In this document: piece by piece, positions 1 through 9,007 of the stretch
Numbering within the stretch: position 1 is the first letter of the stretch
Layout of the letters: each line of letters starts with the position of its first letter
The notes under the pieces: generated by a model
Database searches by the model: none
What the model was told of the DNA's origin: nothing
Seen by the model: the letters and a program-made list of their open reading frames with translations, nothing else
Made by a program: the position numbers and the translations under genes
From: CAYVLA01 sp964549615 [NCBI: uncultured Thermococci archaeon]
GTDB lineage: Archaea; CAYQAE01; CAYVLA01
Direction: 5' to 3'
NCBI GenBank assembly: GCA_964549615.1
Contig: CAZJVP010000018.1
Span: 1-64,000 of the forward strand
DNA: 64,000 nt

Positions 1-197
1 CGTCACTATTGGATGATGACGAAGGATCTTTGAGAGGACATAGGACGACAGCTCGGCCGCCGGGGTTGCATCTCCTTGCAAAGCATCCGACCGAGCCGGA
101 CATGATGGATCGAAGATCTACCATGCTCTGCCCTTGCGATCCGATCCGGGATAAGGGTTTTCAAGAGACATGAGGAGCTGTGTGGCGAGGTTTTTCC

Positions 198-341
198 TTG
201 GCCAAGAAGGGAGAAGTGTACAAGTGCAGCATCTGTGGAAACCTGGTTGAGGTCCTCCAAGGCGGCAAGGGCCAGCTTGTATGCTGCGGAAAGCCCATGG
301 AGCTTCTTGACGAAAAGCACGCTGGCGCGTACCGGACCTAA
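198..341 (+). CDS. Desulforedoxin-domain small iron protein
   Basis: This 47-residue protein starts at TTG, with GGCGAGG seven bases upstream as a plausible ribosome site. It has the desulforedoxin (desulfoferrodoxin N-terminal) pattern: a CxxC pair at residues 10 and 13 and an adjacent CC pair at 29-30, followed by GKPM. In that family the four cysteines bind one rubredoxin-like iron. The catalytic superoxide reductase domain is absent, so it is either a free-standing electron carrier or a small redox/zinc protein. The short length and TTG start make it easy to miss. The family call is seen directly in the sequence; the redox role is inferred. Confidence 0.8.
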   Translation: MAKKGEVYKCSICGNLVEVLQGGKGQLVCCGKPMELLDEKHAGAYRT

Positions 342-431
342 CCGTAGACGAGTTCGGCCCGCAAGTCCTGCAACTGCTGCGCGGCTCGTTGCCAAAGCCG
401 CTTGGCACCGTGCTTGGCCGCGGGCACAACG

Positions 432-1106
432 CTAGATAAGTTTAGTGCCGCACTTGGCGCAGAAGGCATCGCCCGCCTTGACTTCGGCGCCGCAGCTGGG
501 ACACTTTGGCGCAGCCGCGGGTGCTGTAGGTGCCGCGGGTGCTGTAGGTGCCACTGGGGCGGCAGCGCTCACTTCCGCGGGGCTGAGGATCTTAGGCTGT
601 GCAAAGGGCCCTCCGCGGCCGCCCTTTGCTTGGTAGACGACCGTCTTGGCCATTCTGTCGAGGAACCTCTGTCTGGGGTCGCCTTCCATCACGAGGCCCA
701 GTATGAGATCCAAGAGGAAGATCAACCCATGAATGCGCGATACGTTCCGGATGAGCGCGTTGACGAAGAGCGGCTTGTTGCCATCCGCTCCCGCCACCCT
801 CATGCCCAAGAGGCTCTTGCCAATGCTTGCCCCCCACATGCTCTCGGTCACTGCGAAGTAGAGTATCCATATCACCCAGAACAGGAACCCGAGCGCCCCG
901 AAGCCGGCAAGCCTCCCCACATTGGCGAAGTAGCCCCAACGACCCGCGATTCCTTCGGTTAGGAACAAGCCGGCAAAGGCTATCGTCCACAGAATGGCAA
1001 ACACGATCATCAGGAGGATTCCATCGATGATGGCTGCCACGACCCTCCTGAACCAGTTCTCCTGCAACGTTGAGTCCTTGAAGACGACTTCAAATGGCGC
1101 GACCAC
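432..1106 (-). CDS. RDD-family membrane protein with C-terminal zinc ribbon
   Basis: The protein is about 224 residues. An RDD domain of three hydrophobic segments (FRRVVAAIIDGILL, a second segment after GYFANVGR, and a third near RIHGLIFLLD) is followed by a P/A-rich linker. A C-terminal zinc ribbon has two CxxC pairs (CPSC and CAKC). RDD proteins are small membrane proteins of mostly unknown role, some linked to ion transport. The frame opens further upstream to 1190, but I chose GTG at 1106 because GAGAGGGCGG lies just before it and the upstream residues look non-coding. The linker contains an exact 18-base tandem duplication. Confidence 0.75.
   Translation of the reverse strand: MVAPFEVVFKDSTLQENWFRRVVAAIIDGILLMIVFAILWTIAFAGLFLTEGIAGRWGYFANVGRLAGFGALGFLFWVIWILYFAVTESMWGASIGKSLLGMRVAGADGNKPLFVNALIRNVSRIHGLIFLLDLILGLVMEGDPRQRFLDRMAKTVVYQAKGGRGGPFAQPKILSPAEVSAAAPVAPTAPAAPTAPAAAPKCPSCGAEVKAGDAFCAKCGTKLI
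514..549. repeat. Perfect 18-base tandem duplication in the RDD protein linker
   Basis: Bases 514-531 are repeated exactly at 532-549. The unit is 18 bases, so the frame is kept and the repeat encodes a six-residue Pro/Ala/Thr unit in the linker between the membrane domain and the zinc ribbon. It looks like slippage-prone linker expansion. Confidence 0.85.
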
Positions 1107-1343
1107 GTAACCGCCCTCTCCGCGCAAGGATGCAGGCTGCCCTAAAAAAGATTGTGGCAGGCGAGGCGGGCCGGATCTGCGACTGGCCATCGTGCAGCGG
1201 TTGCTTGATACCGGACACGGCGGGACTCATTCTGCGTGGGGCGACCACGCTGGGATCGCGGTCGCCGTCTCTTCCCTACAGCGGTGTCGAGGAGGCGGAT
1301 CAACAGTTAAGAACAGGCTGAAGATACACGGCGGAAGCCCTGC

Positions 1344-3215
1344 GTGTCGGTGAAGATGCCAGACATGGAAGTTACGGTGACCTTTCAGCCTTTTGGAAAG
1401 AGGGCAATTATACAGAGAGGCAAGACGCTTCTAGATGCCGCTCGGCTTTGCGGGGTATTCATACCGTCGATCTGCGGGGGCCGGGGAAGATGTGGGAAGT
1501 GTAGGGTGAGGGTGCTCGATGGCAACGCCGTCGAGCCTCCCACCCAGGCTGAGGCGGACCTCCTCGGCAGGCAAGCGGCTGACCAAGGCACGCGGCTTGC
1601 CTGCATGACGATTCCGCGCAAGGACCTCATCGTGGAGATACCCGAGGAGAGCAGGGAGGCAGCCCCGGACATACTCGTGGAGGGGGTTGGCTACGAGATC
1701 GCCGTGGACCCGATCGTTACGAAGCACTACCTGGTACTTCGACCCCCAACCTTGGACGACCCGATGGCCGACCTTGAGAGGGTTCGGCACGGCCTATCCG
1801 AGAAGGGCTTGGACGTACAGGAGGAGGCATGGTCGTGCCTTCAGCAAGGGCCGGATGAGCTGAGGAAGGCAGGCTGGAAGGTCACTGCATCCGTGTGGCG
1901 GTCCAGGAGGCTGTTCCGGATTCAGCGAGGCGACACCACCCGCCAGGCTCTCGGCGCAGCGGTGGACGTTGGAACGACCACGATCGTCTGCTACCTAGTC
2001 GACTTGGCCACCGGGAAAACCTTGGCATCCGACTCCGCTCTCAACCCGCAGATTCCCTACGGCGAGGACGTGGTCAGCCGGCTGGCCTTCGCCAGATTGA
2101 GCAAGGAAAACCGCGCCAAGCTCCACTCCGCGGTCGTCGGCTGCATCTCGGGCCTGATCTCCAACTGCTGCAAGGAGTCCGGCCGGAGCGTGGAGGACGT
2201 ATTGGACGTCTGCATTGTGGGCAACACGGTGATGCACCACTTGGCTCTTGATCTTCCGACAACGTACCTGGGCGTGTCCCCTTTCTCGCCGGTCGTGCGA
2301 AAGGGGTTGGATCTGGTCGCTGGACAGATCGGGCTAAGGCTTAACCCTGACACCCCCGTCCATGCCTTGCCGTGTCTTGCCGGGTACGTGGGGGCCGATA
2401 CGTGCGGGGTGATCCTCGCCTCAAGGATATACGAGGCGGAGGAGACATCGATGGCCATAGATATCGGGACGAACGGCGAGATCGTGCTTGGTGACTCCCG
2501 GGGGCTCACCGTGTGCTCGTGTGCCGCGGGTCCGGCCCTGGAAGGGGCCCACATCAGGTTCGGGATGAGGGCTGCGCAGGGAGCGATCCAGAGGGTGAAG
2601 ATCGAGGGGGGCGAGGTCAGGGTCAAGACGATAGGGGATAAGCCCCCCGTCGGGATCGCCGGCGCCGGCATCATAGACTCCGTAGCGGCAATGCTTGCCG
2701 CAGGGGCGATCGGCTGGGACGGGCGGTTCAAAACACACCCAAGGGTGCGGAAGAGGGGTGGCATGAAAGAGTTCGTTCTCGTCAAGGCTTCCGAAACTGG
2801 TATCGGCAGCGACATAGTGATGACGCAGCGGGACATCAGGGAGGTCCAACTTGCAAAGGCAGCCATCTACACCGGGGCAACCACGCTCATGGATCTATCC
2901 GGGACGAAACCCGAGGACATTTCCACGCTCTACATCGCCGGCGCGTTCGGGAATTTCATAGACTTCGAAAGCGCCAAGAGGATCGGCCTAATTCCGGATG
3001 TGCCGTTGGACCGTCTCAGGTTCATCGGCAACGGGGCCGCGGCGGGGGCGAAGCTTGCCCTGCTTTCCCAGTCTTTGAGGGAGGTCTCCGAGCACATCGC
3101 CGAGAAGATCAGGTATGTCGAGCTGACGTGTTCTCCAAATTTCACGTCCAACTACATGGATGCGACCTACCTTCCCCACAAGGATATCGGTCGGTTTCGC
3201 TCGAAGGCCAACTAG
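1344..3215 (+). CDS. RACE protein: ATP-dependent reductive activator of a corrinoid protein
   Basis: The protein is 623 residues, typical for RACE/RACo. The N-terminus is a plant-type [2Fe-2S] ferredoxin domain with C44, C50, C53 and C87. A linker follows, then a large ASKHA ATPase domain (DUF4445) whose phosphate loop GAAVDVGTTTIV starts near residue 203, with further nucleotide motifs (DIGTNGEIVL and IAGAFGNF). Family members use ATP to drive reduction of inactive cob(II)amide to Co(I) in corrinoid methyltransferase systems or in the CFeSP of CODH/ACS. The start is GTG with GGCGGAAG upstream. No corrinoid protein gene is adjacent; the nearest corrinoid proteins here are CdhD/CdhE about 37 kb away, and a URO-D/MtaA-like gene is convergent with a 4-base overlap. 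The natural client is therefore unclear. Confidence 0.9.
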   Translation: MSVKMPDMEVTVTFQPFGKRAIIQRGKTLLDAARLCGVFIPSICGGRGRCGKCRVRVLDGNAVEPPTQAEADLLGRQAADQGTRLACMTIPRKDLIVEIPEESREAAPDILVEGVGYEIAVDPIVTKHYLVLRPPTLDDPMADLERVRHGLSEKGLDVQEEAWSCLQQGPDELRKAGWKVTASVWRSRRLFRIQRGDTTRQALGAAVDVGTTTIVCYLVDLATGKTLASDSALNPQIPYGEDVVSRLAFARLSKENRAKLHSAVVGCISGLISNCCKESGRSVEDVLDVCIVGNTVMHHLALDLPTTYLGVSPFSPVVRKGLDLVAGQIGLRLNPDTPVHALPCLAGYVGADTCGVILASRIYEAEETSMAIDIGTNGEIVLGDSRGLTVCSCAAGPALEGAHIRFGMRAAQGAIQRVKIEGGEVRVKTIGDKPPVGIAGAGIIDSVAAMLAAGAIGWDGRFKTHPRVRKRGGMKEFVLVKASETGIGSDIVMTQRDIREVQLAKAAIYTGATTLMDLSGTKPEDISTLYIAGAFGNFIDFESAKRIGLIPDVPLDRLRFIGNGAAAGAKLALLSQSLREVSEHIAEKIRYVELTCSPNFTSNYMDATYLPHKDIGRFRSKAN

Positions 3216-4288
3216 CGGGCATATCTGCCCGATCTTTCCCCCTCCCTGAGCATGGCGAGGTAGTTATCGACCTTGACGTAGTTGGGTATGCTGTTTCCCG
3301 AGCCGAGGGCCCACCCCCCTCCCGGGAGGCAGGAGTTGGCCACCGATCTGACGTACCGGACGGTCGTTCCGATGTCCTTTCTCGCGAGGACATCCACATC
3401 GACGCCCCCGAGCAGCGCGATCCGTTCGCCCCACCTTCTCCTTGCCTCGGCGATCGGCATGATCGCATCCTCGAATGAGTGCTTCGCGTCTATCCCAACG
3501 TAGTCTATGAGGGATTCCATGACGTCGGTCAGGTTGCCGCAGGAGTGCAGTATGAAGGGGAGGTCCTGCGAATGTGCCGCCCTGCAGATCTTCCTGTGCC
3601 ACGGAAAGATGTACTTTCTCAGGTCTGCAGGCGGGATCATCGTTCCGGTCCTCAATCCCATGTCATCTCCAAGACACATCGCGCCAACTCCTTCTACCTG
3701 GGACGCTTGCGTGAAGGCTTCTACCAACGCCCGCCCGACCCTATCGATGATGGAGCGAACCAGTTTCCGGTCGGTGTAGAATGCCCTGATGAAGTGCTTC
3801 GCCCCCATCAGCCACATGGCGTTCTCTAGGACCCCGCCGCAGGCATGCGCCACGATCTTGGTCCCCTCGGGCAAGACCCGGGACAGTTTCTCGATGGGAG
3901 AGGCGTAGTCAGTTCCCTGCGAGGGAAACGGATACGATTCAAAGTCCTCCCAACATTCGATCGTCCCGTGCTGTTGATCCACCCACCGCCTCTGGGGCCT
4001 GGGAATCCAGGCGGTGTCCGATCCAGTGACGAAGTTGGTCCTGGGAAAGGGCCACCTTATCTCCATCGGGACGTAGTCATAGCCGAGCTTTCCATAGAAT
4101 CTGATCCGAAGGTCGATCATTGCGTCGAGCGTGTCGGCTGAAGCCGTGGCGCCGACGATCGCGCTCATGACCTCGACGTCCACGAGGTGCTCGTAGAAGG
4201 GCACTCTGTCAGGCTCGCCTTCCATGCGCAATACCGTTTCCAGCCTTTCGAAGTTCGGACTGAGGCGCAAGGTCACCGTGCGGGGCAT
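3212..4288 (-). CDS. URO-D superfamily protein, MtaA/MtbA-like methyltransferase candidate
   Basis: This 358-residue TIM-barrel protein belongs to the uroporphyrinogen decarboxylase family, with the typical opening GEPDRVPFYEH and the motif ILHSCGN. The zinc-thiol site of corrinoid-dependent methyltransferases (H-x-C then a distant C) is present as H248, C250 and C320. That points to methyl transfer from a corrinoid protein to a thiol, or to O-demethylation chemistry, rather than heme synthesis. No other heme genes are nearby. It is convergent with the RACE gene, which supports a corrinoid context. The substrate cannot be told from the sequence. Confidence 0.75.
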   Translation of the reverse strand: MPRTVTLRLSPNFERLETVLRMEGEPDRVPFYEHLVDVEVMSAIVGATASADTLDAMIDLRIRFYGKLGYDYVPMEIRWPFPRTNFVTGSDTAWIPRPQRRWVDQQHGTIECWEDFESYPFPSQGTDYASPIEKLSRVLPEGTKIVAHACGGVLENAMWLMGAKHFIRAFYTDRKLVRSIIDRVGRALVEAFTQASQVEGVGAMCLGDDMGLRTGTMIPPADLRKYIFPWHRKICRAAHSQDLPFILHSCGNLTDVMESLIDYVGIDAKHSFEDAIMPIAEARRRWGERIALLGGVDVDVLARKDIGTTVRYVRSVANSCLPGGGWALGSGNSIPNYVKVDNYLAMLREGERSGRYAR

Positions 4289-4430
4289 TGGGGATGGGGT
4301 GAAATCTGTTTCCTAGTCCTCAACCCCTGATGCGTCGCAGCGGTATGAGCGTTAAGAGCTGCGCCAGGTCGGGCCTTGACCGTCACCGTTTTCCGGGAGG
4401 ATCGTCGTCCACGGATCCAGAACCCAAAAA

Positions 4431-4440
4431 AGGTTTAACC
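4431..4440 (+). promoter_or_regulatory. TATA-like box before the GATase1-like gene
   Basis: An A-rich stretch runs into AGGTTTAACC 25 bases before the ATG at 4462. No ribosome site follows, so a leaderless transcript is likely. This promoter decides the start codon of the downstream gene. Confidence 0.5.
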
Positions 4441-4461
4441 TGCGCCATCGATGAGCCTGCC

Positions 4462-5697
4462 ATGGCAGATTGCTCGCACGCTTGTGCTCTCGGTCTCATC
4501 TTGATGATCGCCACCACCGCGTGCCCGGCGGAGCCCCGCGACGCTAGGTTTGACCCCGCAACCGGAAGGGTCCGCCTCCTCTACATCGGCGATGCGATCG
4601 GCGTTCCGAATCCTTTCCCGATACTCAACAACGAGCCCCTGCTTTCTTGCAACGCCGTCTACGCCTGCACCGCCCACCAGCCCGTAGACGTGATCAAGAA
4701 GAGCATCCGGAGCTATATGCCGAGGACCTACGCGAGATTCGTCAACAACGACGTCGTGATCCTAAGCGATGCGAATAGGGACGGCTTCCGCGCCGACCAC
4801 TTCAGGTGGATGAAGGACGGGGTCATCGAGGAGGGCTTGGGCCTTGTGATGATAGGCGGTGCGGAAAGCTTCGCCCAGGAGGGTGGCTACCCGTCTTGGC
4901 AGCCCACGGAGGTCGCGGACGTGCTTCCATGCGATATGATCCCGACGCCACCCAGATTCTCAGGCGGCTGGATAAGGGTCACCGACTGGGACGACGAGTT
5001 CATCAAGAGCCTACCTTTCAAGACCCTGGGAAGCTACGGGGTTTTCTCTGGGAGCAACAACATACTTCCTAGGACAAACGCTAGGTGCATCGCCGATCTC
5101 GTCCACACCACGCTTGGAAGCGCGCCCTTTCTGATGTGGTGGGACCTTGGCAAGGGAAGGACCATGGCCCAATCGGCAGATTGGACCCCTGCGGGAGGGA
5201 ACGTCTTCATGCGATGGAGGTATTACGGGGATTATGCGATCAACATGGTGTTGTTCTTGGCTGGGCACAAGCTCCCCGACGACCTGGACCTTGTCTACCT
5301 CGTCAGGCGAAGGATGAGGGAGACGAACGATGCGCTCAGTTCTCTCCACAGCATGGTCGACATTGTAGAGAAGTTCGGCGGAAGCGCCACCCAGGTCACA
5401 AAGATGATCGCGGAGATCCAGAACGTCAAGGGCAGCGGCATCGGTCACTACGTCGGGGGCGAGCTTGACGAAGCTCTGGAGACCTTCGGCACCGCCTTGA
5501 AGATGTGTGACGACGCCATGCGGGCGGCGCTTAAGGCAAGGGACGCCGCGGCCTTCTGGATATTCGCCACCGAGTGGTGTGCCGTCGCGGGGACGTCGAT
5601 GCTTGCTGCATCCGTGCTTTGGCTTCTGATGATCAAGAGGCGGCTGTACAGAGAGGTAGCCCTGACGAGGCTTGGGCCGACCAAAGACCAACCCTAG
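4462..5697 (+). CDS. Membrane-anchored extracytoplasmic GATase1-like protein
   Basis: The protein is 411 residues. It has an N-terminal signal peptide or anchor (CALGLILMIATTAC), a class I glutamine amidotransferase-like fold (strand RVRLLYIGDAIG, then VVILSDANRDGF and GLGLVMIGGAESFAQEGGYP), a helical region from about residue 270, and a C-terminal transmembrane helix followed by a basic KRR tail. GATase1-like domains of this type (PF07090-like) lack the glutaminase nucleophile elbow and occur with von Willebrand/Bat-type surface proteins. The frame stays open upstream to 4330, but the TATA-like box and signal peptide favour 4462. It ends in a 4-base convergent overlap with another membrane-anchored GATase-like gene. 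Its function is unknown. Confidence 0.65.
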   Translation: MADCSHACALGLILMIATTACPAEPRDARFDPATGRVRLLYIGDAIGVPNPFPILNNEPLLSCNAVYACTAHQPVDVIKKSIRSYMPRTYARFVNNDVVILSDANRDGFRADHFRWMKDGVIEEGLGLVMIGGAESFAQEGGYPSWQPTEVADVLPCDMIPTPPRFSGGWIRVTDWDDEFIKSLPFKTLGSYGVFSGSNNILPRTNARCIADLVHTTLGSAPFLMWWDLGKGRTMAQSADWTPAGGNVFMRWRYYGDYAINMVLFLAGHKLPDDLDLVYLVRRRMRETNDALSSLHSMVDIVEKFGGSATQVTKMIAEIQNVKGSGIGHYVGGELDEALETFGTALKMCDDAMRAALKARDAAAFWIFATEWCAVAGTSMLAASVLWLLMIKRRLYREVALTRLGPTKDQP

Positions 5698-6683
5698 CTC
5701 AGGGGCCGCAACGGTTTCCCCCTGAAGGCCCAGTGCAGCAATCCTGCGACGAAGAGGAGCCCCACCGCCCACCCGGCCAGAAGCGTGGCTTGCTTTCTCA
5801 TCTGGCGGTCCTTCTTCACCTTCAGGGCATGGCTGCGTAACGCCTCGCGCCTTTCGGCATCCTGACGGACCATCTCGCCAATGCTCGAGCCATATCTGCG
5901 ATGCCTGGTGGCCCCCTGCATGGTCCAGTTCACCGCATCGGCAAGCAATGTTTGGAAGACGGGATCCTCAAGGAGATTGCCATAGTAGTTCTTCTCCGTC
6001 ACCTTGGACCGAACGAAACAACCAGTCAGGGAAACGGACCTGGATCCTTTGGGGCCCTCATAGGCGATGATCAGCGGGGCATTGGTCCTGCTCTCCCTGT
6101 AGAGAACGATCCTGGATCCCTCTGCAACCTCTGGATCGATGGCACTTCTTGAGGCGTTCGCACAGTACGGGAAGAACTGTCCGAGCAGGTCGAACTGGCC
6201 GGGCAGGTCCCCAAAGGCTTCGAGATATTGGTCCCTCACGTACTCGTTGACGGGGATGCCTGCCTTCAGCGAGCCTGAACCCGTCGCGTTCCCGAAGGCC
6301 GGAAACACATCTCTCGCTAGGGCGCCAACCTGCTGTTCAACGCAACATCCCTGGAAGCCCACAACCGCACCGCCCTGGCTGAAGTATGCCAGAAGTGGAT
6401 CCACGAGCGTCTTCACTTCATTGCCGGACATGACCGCAAGGACGACGCATCCGACCTCTGGCATCGAGATGAGTGCGGAAAGGTCCGACGGATCGTTGAG
6501 GAGCACGAGATCAGCCCACCCTCCGATGCGCCGCGACAAAATCTCGGCGACTCCCCGTCCGAGGCCGGGCATGTCATAGGAGTATACCAGGATCTTTGGT
6601 TTAGGCGTGACCGCGCATGCCACTTCGAGTGTCGCGGTTACCAGAACGATGGAGAAAATGCGCTTGTAATTCACGGCCGACAC
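5694..6683 (-). CDS. Membrane-anchored extracytoplasmic ThuA/GATase1-like protein
   Basis: The protein is 329 residues. It has a hydrophobic N-terminal signal (FSIVLVTATLEVACAV), a Rossmann-like GATase1/ThuA-type domain (KILVYSYD, then CVVLAVMSGNEV and GGAVVGFQGCC), and a basic stretch before a single C-terminal transmembrane helix (GWAVGLLFVAGLLHWAF). Its topology mirrors that of the convergent gene at 4462-5697 although sequence similarity is low. The gene lies 2 bases downstream of the 6686-7516 gene, so those two form an operon. No catalytic triad is recognisable. A role in cell-envelope sensing or glycan binding is only a guess. Confidence 0.6.
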   Translation of the reverse strand: MSAVNYKRIFSIVLVTATLEVACAVTPKPKILVYSYDMPGLGRGVAEILSRRIGGWADLVLLNDPSDLSALISMPEVGCVVLAVMSGNEVKTLVDPLLAYFSQGGAVVGFQGCCVEQQVGALARDVFPAFGNATGSGSLKAGIPVNEYVRDQYLEAFGDLPGQFDLLGQFFPYCANASRSAIDPEVAEGSRIVLYRESRTNAPLIIAYEGPKGSRSVSLTGCFVRSKVTEKNYYGNLLEDPVFQTLLADAVNWTMQGATRHRRYGSSIGEMVRQDAERREALRSHALKVKKDRQMRKQATLLAGWAVGLLFVAGLLHWAFRGKPLRPLS

Positions 6684-6685
6684 CT

Positions 6686-7516
6686 CTATCCTAAGGGGAT
6701 GGGGTTCACCACGAAGAGCGCTAGATCCCCATCCGCATAGCCCTTCGCAACCTGAAGGAGCACGAGGTTCCTGGCGCCCGGCACGATCTCCGGCAGCGAC
6801 TCAAGCCTCGAGAGTACCTCGTAGATGACCGAGACCTTGGAGTTTTTCCGCAGCGGGCCTTGCCTTACGATTCCGAACGGCGCCATCCTGACCTGTTCTC
6901 CCACGTACTCCGTCTTGTTCCCGGCCACCGCAATGGAGAGATACTCGACCACTTCATCTTGGGCAAGGAAGAAGCCCGTTCTTCCCTCGAAGAACCTCAC
7001 CTCCGTGCCCTTCTTCAGGACGCCGTACATGGAGATGTACCTTGACAGCGTCGCATCGTCGTCAAAGACGCCCATGAATCGGCTGAAATCGAAGAATAGC
7101 CCATCGTAAACGGTGCCGTTGATGGCGACCTGCTTTCGGAGGACCTCGTACTCCCCGCCGAGCGATGTCACCTCAGACTTCATCAACGTTATTGCGGGCA
7201 GGTGAAGCGCGACATCCTCAAGCGAGGAGGATTCCTCAGGCTGCCAGTCCACAGGATCGAATGGCGGCAGCCTTTCATACAGGACTGAGAAGCGAAGCTC
7301 CAGCTCGCTGAGGTCGCGGCCGGAAATTGCCGAGAGGGCGAAAGAGGTTTCGATCCCTTTTTGGGCGGATTCCTTGACGAAGACGTCCGGGTAGTCGTTC
7401 GTCAGGAGGGCAAGGTCATCCGGCTGTGGCAGGCGGAAGATGGTCAGCACGGCCAGCGTCGACACTACGAGCGATGTGATGACTATCGCGACGAGCCTGG
7501 GGTCCGACCTCGGCAA
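6686..7516 (-). CDS. Single-pass membrane protein with extracytoplasmic domain, unknown
   Basis: The protein is 276 residues with one N-terminal transmembrane helix (VAIVITSLVVSTLAVLTIF) and a roughly 240-residue mixed alpha/beta extracytoplasmic domain. I do not recognise the domain. The start is TTG, about 28 bases after a TTTAA box at 7542-7549, which suggests a leaderless transcript. The stop is followed after 2 bases by the ThuA-like gene, so the two are probably co-transcribed and may form one envelope complex. Confidence 0.6.
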   Translation of the reverse strand: MPRSDPRLVAIVITSLVVSTLAVLTIFRLPQPDDLALLTNDYPDVFVKESAQKGIETSFALSAISGRDLSELELRFSVLYERLPPFDPVDWQPEESSSLEDVALHLPAITLMKSEVTSLGGEYEVLRKQVAINGTVYDGLFFDFSRFMGVFDDDATLSRYISMYGVLKKGTEVRFFEGRTGFFLAQDEVVEYLSIAVAGNKTEYVGEQVRMAPFGIVRQGPLRKNSKVSVIYEVLSRLESLPEIVPGARNLVLLQVAKGYADGDLALFVVNPIPLG

Positions 7517-7639
7517 GCATTTGCCCGACCCGCCGATCCTTCCTTAAATCTTTAACCGATTCCCCTCCGTCAACCGCGCCCCGCGACTCACTTTCTGCCG
7601 GAACGCAGAAGACAGGTGTTCGCCTTGGGATGTGAGAGT

Positions 7640-8893
7640 TCACAGCAGTCCCAGTATGAAAGACCTGTAGCCGCTGAAGTAGATCAGGGTTGGAACCATC
7701 AGGACCCCCATGTTGTGGACCCTTCTAATGCCGAGTATGGGCGGAAGGAATCCGAGGAAGGTTGCCGTGAAAAGGACGAGCAGTCCCCTGGGCCCGCAGA
7801 TGATGAGGACCATGGCAGCCACCATCGCAACGACCCCTCTAGCTAACAGCACGTAGGGCAGTCGGCTTATGTTGTTTGCGAACAGTCCGCCCAATGAACG
7901 GGTGAGGAGCGCGCCGATTCCACCGCACATGAGGGTCACGCCGATCAGCAGAATCAGGAGATTGAAGTCGAGCCTGCCGCCGAGCAACTGCTGTATCGCT
8001 TTGACCGCCCCGTTCCGCGCCTTCCCTATGCTGTACAGGCACACTAGTCCGAAGATCATGTTCGCGGTGTTGACGCCGCTTGCGGCGACGATGAAGGACC
8101 TATGGTCGTTTTCCCCCGTGATCCTCTGGGCGAGGACGGTGGCCTGGGCGCATCCGACGGCCGGAAGGATGCCCACGATCATCCCCGCGAAGAACCCGGC
8201 AAACGTGGACTTGGCCAACGCGAGCCTGCCCAGCGCGGTGCTTGTGTCCATGTCTTGCCTCGGGATCTGGACTCCGCTCTCGGAGCTGAGGATCAGCGTG
8301 GACACGCCGAAGAGTCCGGAGAGCGCTGGGAAAAGGGCCTTGTCCGTAGCCATGAAGCCTGAGCTAGTGATGAGGATGCCTAGTGTTCCACTCAACAGGA
8401 TGACCAGCACGGCATAGACCATCTTCCACCCGGTTGGCTCCGCGGCTACGACGCTTGCCTCGATGCATAGAAGGAGGGGGAAGAGAACGCACGCGACGAT
8501 CGGGTAGAGTGCAGGTAGCAGGGCAATCATGGGAAGCGCCAGCGCGCACGCCAGTACCACCGCTCCTAGGCTTCCGATCACCGAAAGCCAGACGGCTTCG
8601 AATCCTCGCCCCTCCAGAAGCATTCTGTGCCCTGGCAACACGCTGAGCACGGCATCAGGGTCCGGCGCACCGAGAAATATGGCGGGGAGTATGTTTAGGA
8701 ACGTCTGCACAACGGCCATCGAGAGGATAACGACCGAGAAGAGGACCGGGTCCATCCTCGACCCCGCCGAGATGGCAAGGATCATCACGGATACCATGTT
8801 GACGTGGATGCCTGGAACGCAACCAGCCAGCACGCCGAGGCCTGCCCCGCAGAGCGCAAGCGGCAAGATCCTCAGAAAAAGGTCCACATACAT
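7640..8893 (-). CDS. TctA-like archaeal integral membrane transporter
   Basis: The 417-residue protein is nearly all hydrophobic helices, about ten to twelve. It has the TctA/DUF112 signatures: an early LAGCVPGIHVN motif near residue 25 and a second related half with GILPAVGCAQAT near residue 240. Such inverted-repeat PG motifs mark the TctA superfamily. The archaeal branch (COG1784-like) usually lacks the TctB and TctC partners, and none are seen here. The substrate is likely an organic anion but is not defined. Confidence 0.8.
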   Translation of the reverse strand: MYVDLFLRILPLALCGAGLGVLAGCVPGIHVNMVSVMILAISAGSRMDPVLFSVVILSMAVVQTFLNILPAIFLGAPDPDAVLSVLPGHRMLLEGRGFEAVWLSVIGSLGAVVLACALALPMIALLPALYPIVACVLFPLLLCIEASVVAAEPTGWKMVYAVLVILLSGTLGILITSSGFMATDKALFPALSGLFGVSTLILSSESGVQIPRQDMDTSTALGRLALAKSTFAGFFAGMIVGILPAVGCAQATVLAQRITGENDHRSFIVAASGVNTANMIFGLVCLYSIGKARNGAVKAIQQLLGGRLDFNLLILLIGVTLMCGGIGALLTRSLGGLFANNISRLPYVLLARGVVAMVAAMVLIICGPRGLLVLFTATFLGFLPPILGIRRVHNMGVLMVPTLIYFSGYRSFILGLL

Positions 8894-9007
8894 TCTGTCG
8901 TCGAAAGAATTCAGAAGGTTTGGGTTCAGGTTGCTGTAACGCTTGATGAAGAGTCCCTGCGCGAGTGCGGACAGGCCTCGGAAGCAGGGCGGACCTTGCG
9001 GAAGGGT

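Noticed and set aside
1-197. Possible gene at the window start
   Set aside because: Only shadow frames are seen; nothing recognisable before the desulforedoxin gene.
2057-2866. Long minus-strand frame of 269 codons
   Set aside because: It lies wholly inside the RACE gene, has no domain and reflects GC-rich antisense bias.
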